NCBI RefSeq assembly: GCF_018616375.1
Contig: NZ_JAEQBB010000001.1
Location: 558,001-622,000, forward strand
Direction of reading: 5' to 3'
DNA: 64,000 bases
Source: Exiguobacterium sp. J17977
Lineage (GTDB): Bacteria; Bacillota; Bacilli; Exiguobacteriales; Exiguobacteriaceae
The notes beneath the pieces were generated by a model. That model made no database searches. It saw nothing but the letters and a program-made list of their open reading frames with translations, and was not told the DNA's origin. The position numbers and the translations under genes are program-made. Positions within the stretch are counted from its first letter, which is position 1. The number at the start of each line of letters is the position of its first letter. Positions 1 to 7,573 of this stretch are shown here, one piece after another.

Positions 1-1152
1 CGGGTCATAGGTTCTCTAAGCAGAGATTTTGTACAACCAGAGAATACTAAAGATGGCACTAAACTCGAATCTTTGAAAAAACTAATTACTGAAGGAAAAG
101 ATATTGTCTCAACACACGCACTGTTTCAGAGAATGGATAAAGAATTGATTACTCTGATTCAGCTTCAAGGCTATACGTTAATTTTAGACGAAGTCATGGA
201 TGTATTAGAACCAGTGAAGTTATCAAGTGATGACTTGAAAGTTCTTTTATCCGCAAAAAATAAAAGAGGGGAGAGTATAATCACAGTCAACGAAAACGGA
301 TTTGTACGTTGGAATGACGAAACTTATTCGGAAGGAAACTTCACAAATATTCGTAACGTGGCTAAAGCGGGTAACTTAATGCTTTTCAATAACGTTGCTA
401 TGTACTGGCTATTTCCGATTGAAGCTTTTAAGGGATTCGATGAAGTGTTTATTATGACTTATATGTTTAGTGGACAGATTCAGAAGTATTATTATGATTT
501 GTTTAATCTGACTTATGAGTACCGTTCAGTTTCTAATCTTAATGGCAAATACACATTAGTAGATTATGTGGAATTGCAAACTGAGGATAGAACACATTTA
601 AAAGATTTGATTAAAATCCATTACTCTAAATCATCCGACAAGATTGATTTGAACCGTATGGGTGAAGGGAGATATGCCTTAAGTAAAAGTAATTTAAAAG
701 ATTTGACACGGAGGAATACAACCCGAAAAATCCTTAAAAACAATGCGTACAACTTCTATCGAAACAAAGTACAAGTTAAATCTGATCAAGTAATGTGGAC
801 AACATTCAAAGAATTTCGGACTAAGGTGTCACCGATAGGTTTGAAAAAAGAATTTGTTTCAGTAAATGCTAGGGCTACAAACGATTATGCGGATAAGTCC
901 GTTTGTATCTATATAGCTAATCGTTATATGAATCCTGTCACAAAACAGTTTTTTGCTTCAAAAGGTATAACTGTCGATGAAGATCTGTTTGCCTTATCAG
1001 AACTATTGCAATGGCTGTTTAGAAGTAGAGTGAGAAAAGGAGAACCAATCGATGTGTATATTCCATCTGAGAGAATGAGAAGTTTACTTGAGGGCTATCT
1101 TGAAGGTTCAAATGAAAATCCACTACTGTTTAAACTTAGTAAAGAGGGCTGA
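1..1152 (+). CDS. Phage-type superfamily 2 helicase, C-terminal part (5' truncated by window edge)
   Basis: The reading frame is open from base 1 with no stop, so the gene starts left of the window and 383 codons of its 3' part are seen. A TTG at 73 is only an internal codon. A DEAD-like Walker B motif (LILDEVMD) is followed near the end by NARATNDY, a conserved NRYMNP stretch, and LLQWLFRSRVRKGEPI, which resembles helicase motif VI (Q..FR.R). The segment DVYIPSERMRSLL is shared, from memory, with phage-encoded DEAD/DEAH helicases of Firmicutes. Walker A should lie upstream and is not visible. AT-rich codon use and position in the island suggest a phage replication or conflict role (inference). 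Confidence 0.6.
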   Translation, partial: RVIGSLSRDFVQPENTKDGTKLESLKKLITEGKDIVSTHALFQRMDKELITLIQLQGYTLILDEVMDVLEPVKLSSDDLKVLLSAKNKRGESIITVNENGFVRWNDETYSEGNFTNIRNVAKAGNLMLFNNVAMYWLFPIEAFKGFDEVFIMTYMFSGQIQKYYYDLFNLTYEYRSVSNLNGKYTLVDYVELQTEDRTHLKDLIKIHYSKSSDKIDLNRMGEGRYALSKSNLKDLTRRNTTRKILKNNAYNFYRNKVQVKSDQVMWTTFKEFRTKVSPIGLKKEFVSVNARATNDYADKSVCIYIANRYMNPVTKQFFASKGITVDEDLFALSELLQWLFRSRVRKGEPIDVYIPSERMRSLLEGYLEGSNENPLLFKLSKEG

Positions 1153-1238
1153 AAAGCATTGGTACGACTGGATTTCAAGGATTTTTCCTTATAAGAAAGA
1201 TAACAAGGAGTAAAGATATACCCTAAGCAACACTACAA

Positions 1239-1333
1239 GGGATAACTTAAAAAACGTTATCCCTCTCCATGTTACTTAGACAACTTAAGAGATTGTCTAT
1301 TTGTCCTATTAAGTGAGGGCGATTTTCCCTCAC
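1239..1333. other. Three consecutive inverted repeats in a gene-free stretch (candidate structured RNA)
   Basis: The 425-bp gap between the helicase and the next gene has no convincing ORF. It contains three regularly placed hairpins: GGGATAAC/GTTATCCC (1239-1246 and 1256-1263), AGACAA/TTGTCT (1278-1283 and 1293-1298) and GTGAGGG/CCCTCAC (1313-1319 and 1327-1333). A weaker AAGGA/TCCTT hairpin lies at 1177-1190. None is followed by a T-run, so they do not look like intrinsic terminators. They could be a structured RNA, or protein binding sites such as an origin or a transfer site. The function is unknown. Confidence 0.35.
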
Positions 1334-1577
1334 ACGAGGCGAATGCCGAGTATATAAGCGAAATATATTATGCAAATTTGTTCGTTATTTTTATTTGTAA
1401 AAGGGAGTTAGTGCATACGACTTCTCTTTAAATAGCTTATAAATGGCATAGTACCAACACTGAGTTTCAACAACATCTAAGAGTAATTAGTTTATTAAAT
1501 AAAACTATGCACAATGAGTGATAAGACGAATAAAATTCTAAATCAACTTTGTGACATACATTTAGGAGGAAGAAATA

Positions 1578-1940
1578 ATGTTGAAGAAATTAGAAAATGA
1601 ATCATCAAATGGTATTAAAGAATATGGAATGAAGAAAGTAGTGACAATGAAGATTTCTAAATGGGAACAAGAAACTACTATAAATTTTGATCCAGTAACG
1701 TCTACATGGTCAATTTATACTTGTGTGCCATCACATATCAAACGCTTACTCAATAATCCGCTTCTACAGAAGGAGAATCTAGAGGTGCTTACAGTCTATG
1801 AAGATAAACCTTCTAGTATCAAGTTGTCAGTGCCAGATTACCTTTTTAACAGTAGTTTTTTTAAGCGAAAGCGTGTTTTATCAAAGGATCATAAAATTGC
1901 ATTACAGAACGGAAAGAATCGAAAAGTTTTAGCAAGCTAA
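1578..1940 (+). CDS. Small phage/mobile-element protein of unknown function
   Basis: The gene encodes 120 residues and starts at ATG 1578 behind a strong AGGAGGAAG ribosome binding site. The centre, with ETTINFDPVTSTWSIYT followed by a helical segment, resembles small uncharacterised proteins found in phages and plasmids of Firmicutes, from memory. The C-terminus is strongly basic (FFKRKRVLSKDHK). There is no signal peptide or membrane segment. It is monocistronic, ending at a hairpin it shares with the convergent recombinase gene. No function is assigned. Confidence 0.65.
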   Translation: MLKKLENESSNGIKEYGMKKVVTMKISKWEQETTINFDPVTSTWSIYTCVPSHIKRLLNNPLLQKENLEVLTVYEDKPSSIKLSVPDYLFNSSFFKRKRVLSKDHKIALQNGKNRKVLAS

Positions 1941-1949
1941 GGTATAAAA

Positions 1950-2012
1950 AAAGCTAGCAGTCTAATTTATCTCTTAAAGTGAATAGAGAGATATTGAATG
2001 ACCGCTAGCTTT
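1950..2012. terminator. Bidirectional terminator between the small protein and the recombinase
   Basis: AAAGCTAGC at 1950-1958 pairs with GCTAGCTTT at 2004-2012. A smaller hairpin (TCTCT/AGAGA) lies within the loop. A-run and T-run flanks serve both convergent genes. Confidence 0.6.
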
Positions 2013-2029
2013 ATTCAATTTGGGAAAAA

Positions 2030-2599
2030 TCATAGACAGAAATTCTTAAGGTTATTCTCAATCTGTTCATCAGTGATGCCTATATATTTTAAAGTGATTC
2101 TAGGATGCGAGTGATTAAGAATTAGTTGTAGTTCTGCAATGTCCTTAAACTGTTTGTAGTGCCAGTAACCATATGTTTTCCTTAGCGTGTGTGTACCAAT
2201 CCCATCAGGAATGTCTACCATGTATGAAGCTTTATTAAGTTGTCGATATGCCTGAATACGACTAATAGGTTGATTGCCTTTGCGACTTGGGAACAGCCAT
2301 TCAGTTTCTTCTAATGTTTTAATGTAAGAATTTAATTCATCATAGATGCCATTTAAGTAAACAGTCCTCTTTTTCTTCGTCTTACCTTCGAAAATAATGA
2401 ACGATTTTTTCCCTTTTACATCATTGATCTTTAGTTTCAATATATCGCTAATACACAACCCCGTGTTAATACCTAAAAGAAACATGATATAGTCTCGTTC
2501 ACTACACCATTTTTTTAGAGACCATTTCATATCTTCTATTTTTTCCTTTGATCGAATTGGTTGTACGTCTTTTATCTCTAGTTGCTTTTCGCTTTTCAT
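2030..2599 (-). CDS. Tyrosine recombinase (short integrase) with Cys in place of the first catalytic Arg
   Basis: This 189-residue protein is a catalytic-domain-only tyrosine recombinase of the short phage/plasmid type, with no N-terminal arm-binding or core-binding domain. Visible active-site residues are Lys in the beta-hairpin near residue 73, HTLRK (His137, Arg140), NHSHP (His163) and Tyr172. The first catalytic Arg, normally in a GLRISD motif, is Cys49 (GLCISD). The codon is TGT where CGT would give Arg, so a single transition accounts for it. The ATG start has an AAAGGGG site upstream. The enzyme may be inactive, or a sequencing error is possible. It may not be the island's main integrase, which could lie near the left junction. 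Confidence 0.85.
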   Translation of the reverse strand: MKSEKQLEIKDVQPIRSKEKIEDMKWSLKKWCSERDYIMFLLGINTGLCISDILKLKINDVKGKKSFIIFEGKTKKKRTVYLNGIYDELNSYIKTLEETEWLFPSRKGNQPISRIQAYRQLNKASYMVDIPDGIGTHTLRKTYGYWHYKQFKDIAELQLILNHSHPRITLKYIGITDEQIENNLKNFCL

Positions 2600-2629
2600 G
2601 GTTTCTAACCCCTTTATTTTAGGTGTTTT

Positions 2630-2730
2630 GAATGTAACATTTTTTAATCTGATTTAAATATATCATGGATATATGAAGAATGCTTCATTTTAAAAGAAAT
2701 GAATGTAACTTTATATGTATTTTGTTACAT
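2630..2730. promoter_or_regulatory. Repeated ATGTAAC sites upstream of the recombinase
   Basis: ATGTAAC occurs at 2632-2638 and 2703-2709, both inside GAATGTAAC, and in inverted form (GTTACAT) at 2724-2730. A separate inverted repeat ATGAAG/CTTCAT lies at 2673-2688. All sit within 130 bp upstream of the recombinase start. They could bind a regulator or a recombination accessory protein. Confidence 0.35.
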
Positions 2731-3583
2731 TTTTCTACTTTAAATTTATTCATAGTTAAGAAAACCATATCTATAAAATGCACCTTTAAGCTGATCACAA
2801 CTAGTATTTTCGATTATCACTGATTGGTGTTTCTATGAAGAAAAGAACTAAACAGTTTAATGAACCATCATTAGGATACTGTAGAAATAAATAAGGAAAT
2901 AAACGCTGAAAGAAATACGACAGATTAAAAAGACCGATAGTAATATAAGCGTTGGCAAAGATTAAGAAGAGTAATATCAGATTAAATTGACTTCTGATAT
3001 AGAGAATCGTAGTCAAAAAGAATAATAGTATTTAAAAAGAAAGATTATACAGAAGTAGGAAGGGTACACAAGGGGGATAGGTGGTGTCCTATCCTCCATC
3101 CGTTATCAAGAATATATAAGCAGTGATCTAGAAACTTTTTGTAATAATGATTTATAGATTTTTAAGTCAATAAAAGATATGCGAACATACTTTGCATTCT
3201 AACACTGAATCAAATGATTTAATTAACCTTCTTTATTCCACTAAAAGAAAACAAGTAAGGATATGTTATCCAACTTACTAGTTTAAAATGTACGTATCAG
3301 AAAAGATTATTGAGTTACTATAAATTCTTAATGTGAAGAAAAAATTATTCTTATATCTTTTAGTGACATAAGCGGTTTTTATTATTTGTTGGAGGAAATT
3401 AGTTGATTTACTTCGAATCACTTCTCTAGCCAAAGATACTCTTTAGTGGAGGTAAACCTTATTTTTAAAGTTCATTATTCAATTTCATTTTGTGCTTTTT
3501 AACGTAAGAAAATTCCGCATAATATAATACTCCGTAAAATTTTAAGTTTAAATTATAAAATATAACAATTATTTTTTTCAATA
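2731..3583. other. AT-rich intergenic region with one isolated stable hairpin
   Basis: I see no supported gene in this 850-bp stretch. A hydrophobic minus-strand frame at 2801-3016 starts at TTG without a ribosome binding site and is not called. The only notable structure is a 10-bp hairpin, 3072-3081 with 3088-3097 (core GGATAGG/CCTATCC, one G-U pair, 6-nt loop), with no T-run after it. Confidence 0.4.
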
Positions 3584-3611
3584 TTGTAAAAAAATAATAA
3601 TTTGGTATAAG
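3584..3611 (+). promoter_or_regulatory. Candidate promoter of the leader ORF / HNH nuclease operon
   Basis: TTGTAA at 3584-3589 and TATAAG at 3606-3611 are separated by 16 bp, about 50 bp upstream of the small ORF at 3664. The surrounding DNA is so AT-rich that chance matches are likely. TATACT at 3642 is an alternative -10. Confidence 0.35.
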
Positions 3612-3663
3612 ATGTAATTATAGTGGTTTTAAAAATAAAATTATACTAATTAGGAGTGGTTAT

Positions 3664-3738
3664 ATGACAATTTTAGAATATTTAAGTAGACACCAAGGTA
3701 GAAGTTTTAGTGAAGTAGCGGAGGTGTTATTAAAATGA
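3664..3738 (+). CDS. 24-codon ORF translationally coupled to the HNH nuclease
   Basis: A 24-residue ORF beginning MTILEYLSRH starts at ATG 3664 behind a good AGGAGTGG site. Its TGA stop overlaps the ATG of the nuclease gene (ATGA at 3735-3738). It carries the nuclease's own GGAGG-type site near its end. This is the only small ORF in the region with both a ribosome binding site and coupling. It may be a regulatory leader peptide or a small partner protein. It is too short for homology judgement. Confidence 0.5.
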   Translation: MTILEYLSRHQGRSFSEVAEVLLK

Positions 3739-4769
3739 TTGAGAATCAATCCGATATTAAAGATGTTCTTAAAGGGTCTTCAGCAACAACGAATCCTTTA
3801 GCACGTACTTCTTGTGTGATTCTTCAACCCATCGATGAATCTAACTATAAAAAAACAATTGAAAAATCAGTACCATTTAACTTAATAGAAAAAAGGTTGA
3901 CTAAAGAAGAAGTTAAGAAACTTAAAGAAATTTACAATGGTGTTTCACCTCAAGTTTGGGGAATAACAGACACTAAGCGTACTAAAGTTAGTTATAAAGA
4001 TATGCAAGTAGGCGATGTAGTCTTATTCAATAAATCCAAAAATTACTTCGCCAAAGGTGTTGTCACTTTTAAAGCTGTTAGTGAAAAATTGTCTGAAGAT
4101 CTTTGGGGTACGTTAGAGTTTAAAAACATCTATTTTATAGGTTGGATTGAATCAATAAACATTTCAAATATCATGATGAATGAAGTTATCGATATTGAGA
4201 AGATGAGTTCAAACTATGACTATCCCTTGTTTGGAGTTAGAGTGTTAAAAGAAAAGCAAAGTCAAGCTGCACTTGATTTTTTAGATATCGAAAATACTAA
4301 TCCTTTTGTAGAAGTTAGTGCAAATGAATTTGAAGAAGCAGTTCGGCTTAATATTGAAGGTTCATTAGATACTTCAACAAATAGTAAAGGTCGAGTTGAA
4401 CAAAGATATCTTAGGAATAAGTTATTTGGAAAAAGGTTGTTCGAAAAGTGTGCTTGTTGTGGTTTCGACTATCCTGTAACCCAACTTTATGCAGCCCACA
4501 TCAAAAAGAGAAAGTTTTGTAATGTAGAAGAAAAGCTAGATACTAGAATTGTTATGCCCATGTGTAAATATGGATGTGATGTAATGTTTGAGGACGGTTA
4601 TATTGGAGTTGAAGCCGGGAAATTCAAAAAGTTAAAAAATAATAGTCTCACTCTTACCACTAGAATAGAAGAACTAGTATCGGCAATAGAAGGGAAGCAA
4701 TGTAGCTATTGGACAAGTGACACCAAGAGTTATTTTGAATGGCATAAAGAATTTCATGAAAACAAATAA
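3735..4769 (+). CDS. EVE-like domain / HNH endonuclease, possible modification-dependent restriction enzyme
   Basis: The protein has 344 residues. Residues about 70-140 (VWGITDT, GDVVLFN, FAKGVVTF, LWGTLEF) have the layout of EVE/PUA-like domains, which read modified bases. Residues 239-300 form an HNH-type nuclease. It has a CACC zinc-type pair, AAHIKKRKFC with the expected His at 255, and MPMCKYGC followed by DVMFEDGYIGV. EVE-like readers fused to HNH nucleases are known in modification-dependent (type IV-like) restriction, so that role is inferred. No methyltransferase is nearby, which fits. The start ATG overlaps the stop of the 24-codon ORF. A terminator follows. Codon use is AT-rich like the island. 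Confidence 0.65.
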   Translation: MIENQSDIKDVLKGSSATTNPLARTSCVILQPIDESNYKKTIEKSVPFNLIEKRLTKEEVKKLKEIYNGVSPQVWGITDTKRTKVSYKDMQVGDVVLFNKSKNYFAKGVVTFKAVSEKLSEDLWGTLEFKNIYFIGWIESINISNIMMNEVIDIEKMSSNYDYPLFGVRVLKEKQSQAALDFLDIENTNPFVEVSANEFEEAVRLNIEGSLDTSTNSKGRVEQRYLRNKLFGKRLFEKCACCGFDYPVTQLYAAHIKKRKFCNVEEKLDTRIVMPMCKYGCDVMFEDGYIGVEAGKFKKLKNNSLTLTTRIEELVSAIEGKQCSYWTSDTKSYFEWHKEFHENK

Positions 4770-4791
4770 TTGAGTGTACTAAAATTTCTAG

Positions 4792-4817
4792 GAGGAACCC
4801 AAAGGGTTTCTCTTTTT
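4792..4817 (+). terminator. Terminator after the HNH nuclease gene
   Basis: GAGGAACCC (4792-4800) pairs with GGGTTTCTC (4804-4812) around an AAA loop with one G-U pair, and a T-run follows. Confidence 0.75.
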
Positions 4818-4904
4818 ACATACATGCATATTCCTAAAGAATTTCCATATCGAATAATTAACTTTCTAAAAGGGTATAAGATACATTTAAAAGTAAAAAT
4901 AGGA

Positions 4905-4910
4905 TATAAT
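4905..4910 (+). promoter_or_regulatory. -10 element for the two-gene operon
   Basis: A perfect TATAAT stands about 100 bp upstream of the gene at 5008, just after the terminator of the preceding gene. No good -35 is seen at the right distance. It separates this operon from the nuclease gene. Confidence 0.4.
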
Positions 4911-5007
4911 TAAAACGAGAATGAATTAGAAATAATGTAATTATTAAATTTATAAAAGAGATTTAAAGTAATTATCAATACGTACACTAATTTTGGAGGG
5001 AATATAA

Positions 5008-5976
5008 ATGAAAATGCCGTGGAAAAAGAATGTACGAAAAGTACCTGAAAAAATCATAAGAAAAATTGAGGAAATGCAGTCCGAATCAGTAATAGTAGCT
5101 ACAGTAATAGAAATTACAAAAGATGAAATTATTCAAGGTAAATACAAACACTTGTTGATCTCATATGATGGTGAACTTTCATATGAGGATGAGGTTTTTC
5201 CAAATCCCTCTGTTGGTAGATATTCAAACTATAATGCTAACGGTCGAACTATTACAAAAAAAGGCTTACCTAAAGTTCCAAAATCTTTTACAAACACTGT
5301 CCCTATTTTTGGGGATTGGGGAAAAGGGTCTGTTGATGTAACTAGAACGATTCTTGTCTTCCCTAAAGAATATTGGTTACCCCAAAACTATACAATCAAA
5401 ATAAACTTATTAGGAGAAAAAGAAGAAGCCTTTGATTTTAAGTTTTCAATAGATGTACATCTTTTAAAAAACGATGAAAAATTTATGGATAAATTATTGT
5501 ACCAATGTAATCTTCTTATGGAGAATACTGGTCATTGTGATGTATTTACAAAAGAAGCTACAGATAAAGATTACATAGAAACATTACAAGTAGAGTGGGA
5601 AATTTTTCCTCCCGGTCAAAAGAATTTTGAAAAGAATATACAACGATTGATTAGCAAGCATAGAAACCCGTTAAAAAAAATTATAGATATTTATTCTGAT
5701 CGTATGGAGTTTTTTGAAGAACTGAAACCTATACGATATATCTCGGGAACAAATAGCTTTAGTTCATATTTTGGGGCTCAAATAACTGAAAACTTAGTTG
5801 TACTAGAGAGTGCGAGTTATGGTAATGCTATATACATTCTTTTTGAAGAGTGGGAGGAACTTAGTAAGATGAGTAGAACAGAACTTCTTAATAGTGAAAA
5901 TAGGAATTTTGAAAGAGTCACACACACGGGTAATTGGAAAAATAAAGTTCGAAATGCAATGAAAAATTATGAATAA
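5008..5976 (+). CDS. Unknown protein, first gene of a candidate two-gene defence operon
   Basis: The protein has 322 residues and starts at ATG 5008 with a GGAGGG site. I do not recognise a named domain. The C-terminal 70 residues carry a motif series that looks conserved: SSYFGAQ, VVLESASYGNAIY near residue 272, WEELSKMSRTELL, and a final VTHTGNWK. From memory, similar endings occur in uncharacterised proteins of mobile regions. The middle has GDWGKGSVDVTRT and a mixed alpha/beta pattern. No signal peptide or membrane segment is seen. It is followed after 61 bp by the HEPN-like gene with no terminator between, so the two are probably co-transcribed. A sensor or effector role is speculation. 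Confidence 0.6.
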   Translation: MKMPWKKNVRKVPEKIIRKIEEMQSESVIVATVIEITKDEIIQGKYKHLLISYDGELSYEDEVFPNPSVGRYSNYNANGRTITKKGLPKVPKSFTNTVPIFGDWGKGSVDVTRTILVFPKEYWLPQNYTIKINLLGEKEEAFDFKFSIDVHLLKNDEKFMDKLLYQCNLLMENTGHCDVFTKEATDKDYIETLQVEWEIFPPGQKNFEKNIQRLISKHRNPLKKIIDIYSDRMEFFEELKPIRYISGTNSFSSYFGAQITENLVVLESASYGNAIYILFEEWEELSKMSRTELLNSENRNFERVTHTGNWKNKVRNAMKNYE

Positions 5977-6037
5977 GAGTTCTTTGAATCTTAATAGAAA
6001 GTATAAGAATTATTCTCTTTATATAGAAGGGTGATTT

Positions 6038-6727
6038 ATGGAGGGCTATTTATATTCAAAAGGAGAAGTTATTGAAAAGGTATGGCTTCATTCTAGATAT
6101 CATGGGAACTTACTTTCATACTGTGATCAAATAGCAGGGGGAAAATCTGGGAATGGTTTCGTAGCATTGATTTTTCTATTCAATCTCACAGAAAATATTT
6201 TTAAAGATAGAACAAAAAACTATGAAGCGAGTTTTATGAATGTGATTAACGAACTTAGAACTCAAAAGGTAATTACTGAGATAGAATATAGATTTCTTAA
6301 TGATAAGAATAATAGTATAAGAAAACTACGAAATTTGTTAGCACATGCGAATCTATCAAAGTTTAGCTTTTCAATGATTGAAGATGGAAGAGAAATTTAT
6401 TATCCTTTAACAGAAAATGAAAACTGCTTAAAACTTTACGAAAACGTGTCAAATGTTCTTTTTAACTTGATACTAAGATTAGTAAGTTATAGTTTCTCAG
6501 AACCAATTGAGATAGACTTGGATAAAGAAATCCAAACCATTGAAATCAATATTGTAGAGTTTACTCCTGAACAATTATTAAATTTTAAAGGTATTGATGC
6601 TTCGACTTTGCCAGAGTGGCAAGAACTAAACGAAACTGATAAGTATAGATATGCTGAAAATGCTAGTGACGTTAATATGTATGAAGCAATCTTTAAAATG
6701 ATAAAATATCGTGAAAGTGAGATATAA
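6038..6727 (+). CDS. HEPN-like protein with R-N-x3-H motif, candidate ribonuclease toxin
   Basis: The 229-residue protein starts at ATG 6038. Residues about 40-110 form an alpha-helical bundle that ends in RKLRNLLAHANL, giving Arg98-Asn99 and His103. This is the R-x4-6-H arrangement typical of HEPN ribonucleases, including the Asn after Arg. The C-terminal half is acidic and has no recognised domain. HEPN proteins act as RNA-cleaving effectors in toxin-antitoxin and abortive infection systems. The assignment here rests on the motif and helix pattern alone. It is second in an operon with the unknown gene at 5008, which might be its regulator or partner. Confidence 0.6.
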   Translation: MEGYLYSKGEVIEKVWLHSRYHGNLLSYCDQIAGGKSGNGFVALIFLFNLTENIFKDRTKNYEASFMNVINELRTQKVITEIEYRFLNDKNNSIRKLRNLLAHANLSKFSFSMIEDGREIYYPLTENENCLKLYENVSNVLFNLILRLVSYSFSEPIEIDLDKEIQTIEINIVEFTPEQLLNFKGIDASTLPEWQELNETDKYRYAENASDVNMYEAIFKMIKYRESEI

Positions 6728-7054
6728 GAATAGCTTCAATATCGTTAGTCATACTTTGTATGTAAGTTGAAGTGCTAAGCTACTTTAACTAATGCTAAAA
6801 CAATTGAGTCCAGTTGTAAAATCCCTCAACTATAAAATAAATAATTACGAATTTGGTTGTTTAAGATGGTATTAGTTTATAACACCTTGAATAAGGGATT
6901 GTTAAACAGTTTCTTATATTATTACTATGAATATTAAGGTATAATTCTTGAAAGAAGGTCTTTGAACCGAGTTCATAAATTTGTAGGACTCCCTTTTGAG
7001 TAAACCTTGAAATGTAAACCTCCATTTAAATTATTTGGAAGTTACGATGCCTTC
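6728..7054. other. Gene-free AT-rich end of the island
   Basis: No ORF with a ribosome binding site is seen in these 330 bp between the HEPN-like gene and the tmRNA-derived repeat. No strong hairpin or T-run was found. Confidence 0.5.
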
Positions 7055-7083
7055 GGACGCGGGTTCGACTCCCGCCGTCTCCA
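7055..7083 (+). other. Attachment site: 3' end of tmRNA (ssrA) marking the island boundary
   Basis: The 29 bp encode GGAC, a T-arm GCGGG-TTCGACT-CCCGC (5-bp stem, 7-nt loop) and an acceptor strand CGTCTCC plus discriminator A. Paired with the usual tmRNA 5' end GGGGACG this gives the conserved G3-U70 wobble of the alanyl-type acceptor, which argues for ssrA rather than an ordinary tRNA. No D-arm or anticodon part precedes it, so it is a partial copy. Integrases often leave such a copy at the far end of an island in ssrA. The intact gene should lie left of the window. Confidence 0.75.
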
Positions 7084-7126
7084 TTTTTAAGCAGTCTACA
7101 ACGACTGCAATCAATGATTTTTAATG

Positions 7127-7163
7127 AAGACCTTCTAATTTCATTGAGATTAGAAGGTCTTTT
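7127..7163 (+). terminator. Strong terminator downstream of the tmRNA 3' copy
   Basis: AAGACCTTCTAAT (7127-7139) pairs with ATTAGAAGGTCTT (7149-7161), and a T-run follows. It was probably the original ssrA terminator before the island inserted. A second hairpin, GCAGTC/GACTGC, lies at 7091-7108. Confidence 0.75.
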
Positions 7164-7213
7164 GATGTTAACGGAGTAGGTCAACCACAATGAAATGAAA
7201 GCAGGTGAATCAA

Positions 7214-7372
7214 ATGGGGAAATATCAATTGGATACGAAAAGTAAAGTGGCTGCTGCCAAGTATCAAGACGGTAAGAAGCCAGCTGTGTCGAATAAAAAA
7301 GATAAGATCAATCAGCTTCGAGAAGCATATTTGCAGAAGCAAAATGGGAAGAAGCAATCTGGTCAAGGATAA
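7214..7372 (+). CDS. Small basic protein of 52 residues, unknown function
   Basis: The ORF starts at ATG 7214 behind GCAGGTGA and ends just before a strong terminator, so it is a complete small transcription unit. It is Lys/Gln-rich and hydrophilic, with no Cys or membrane segment. It begins MGKYQLDTKS and carries a helical, charged middle (KDKINQLREAYLQKQ). It lies just outside the island end. I do not recognise the family. Confidence 0.6.
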   Translation: MGKYQLDTKSKVAAAKYQDGKKPAVSNKKDKINQLREAYLQKQNGKKQSGQG

Positions 7373-7387
7373 GGAAGCATTATAGTA

Positions 7388-7425
7388 AAAGGATTATTGA
7401 GTGTTTGCTCAATAATCCTTTCTTT
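7388..7425 (+). terminator. Terminator after the 52-residue protein gene
   Basis: A 14-bp perfect stem, 7388-7401 with 7408-7421 (arms AAAGGATTATTGAG and its complement), is followed by a T-rich tail. Confidence 0.8.
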
Positions 7426-7573
7426 GTGAATGGATAACTTGAATGGACGACACCATTATTTGGGTTTTTGAACGGAATCAAAGGATTGAATATTACTTTG
7501 TTGAATATAAATTATGAGCTGTTTTTAAAAAATCACCATTAAAATGTACATAACTATCATAGGAGGAATCCTC

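Noticed and set aside
2801-3016. Hydrophobic 71-codon minus-strand ORF
   Set aside because: It starts at TTG with no ribosome site and lies in AT-rich DNA where such frames occur by chance.
7055-7083. Ordinary tRNA gene
   Set aside because: Only a T-arm and 3' acceptor are present. No D-arm or anticodon arm precedes it, and the U at position 70 fits tmRNA better.
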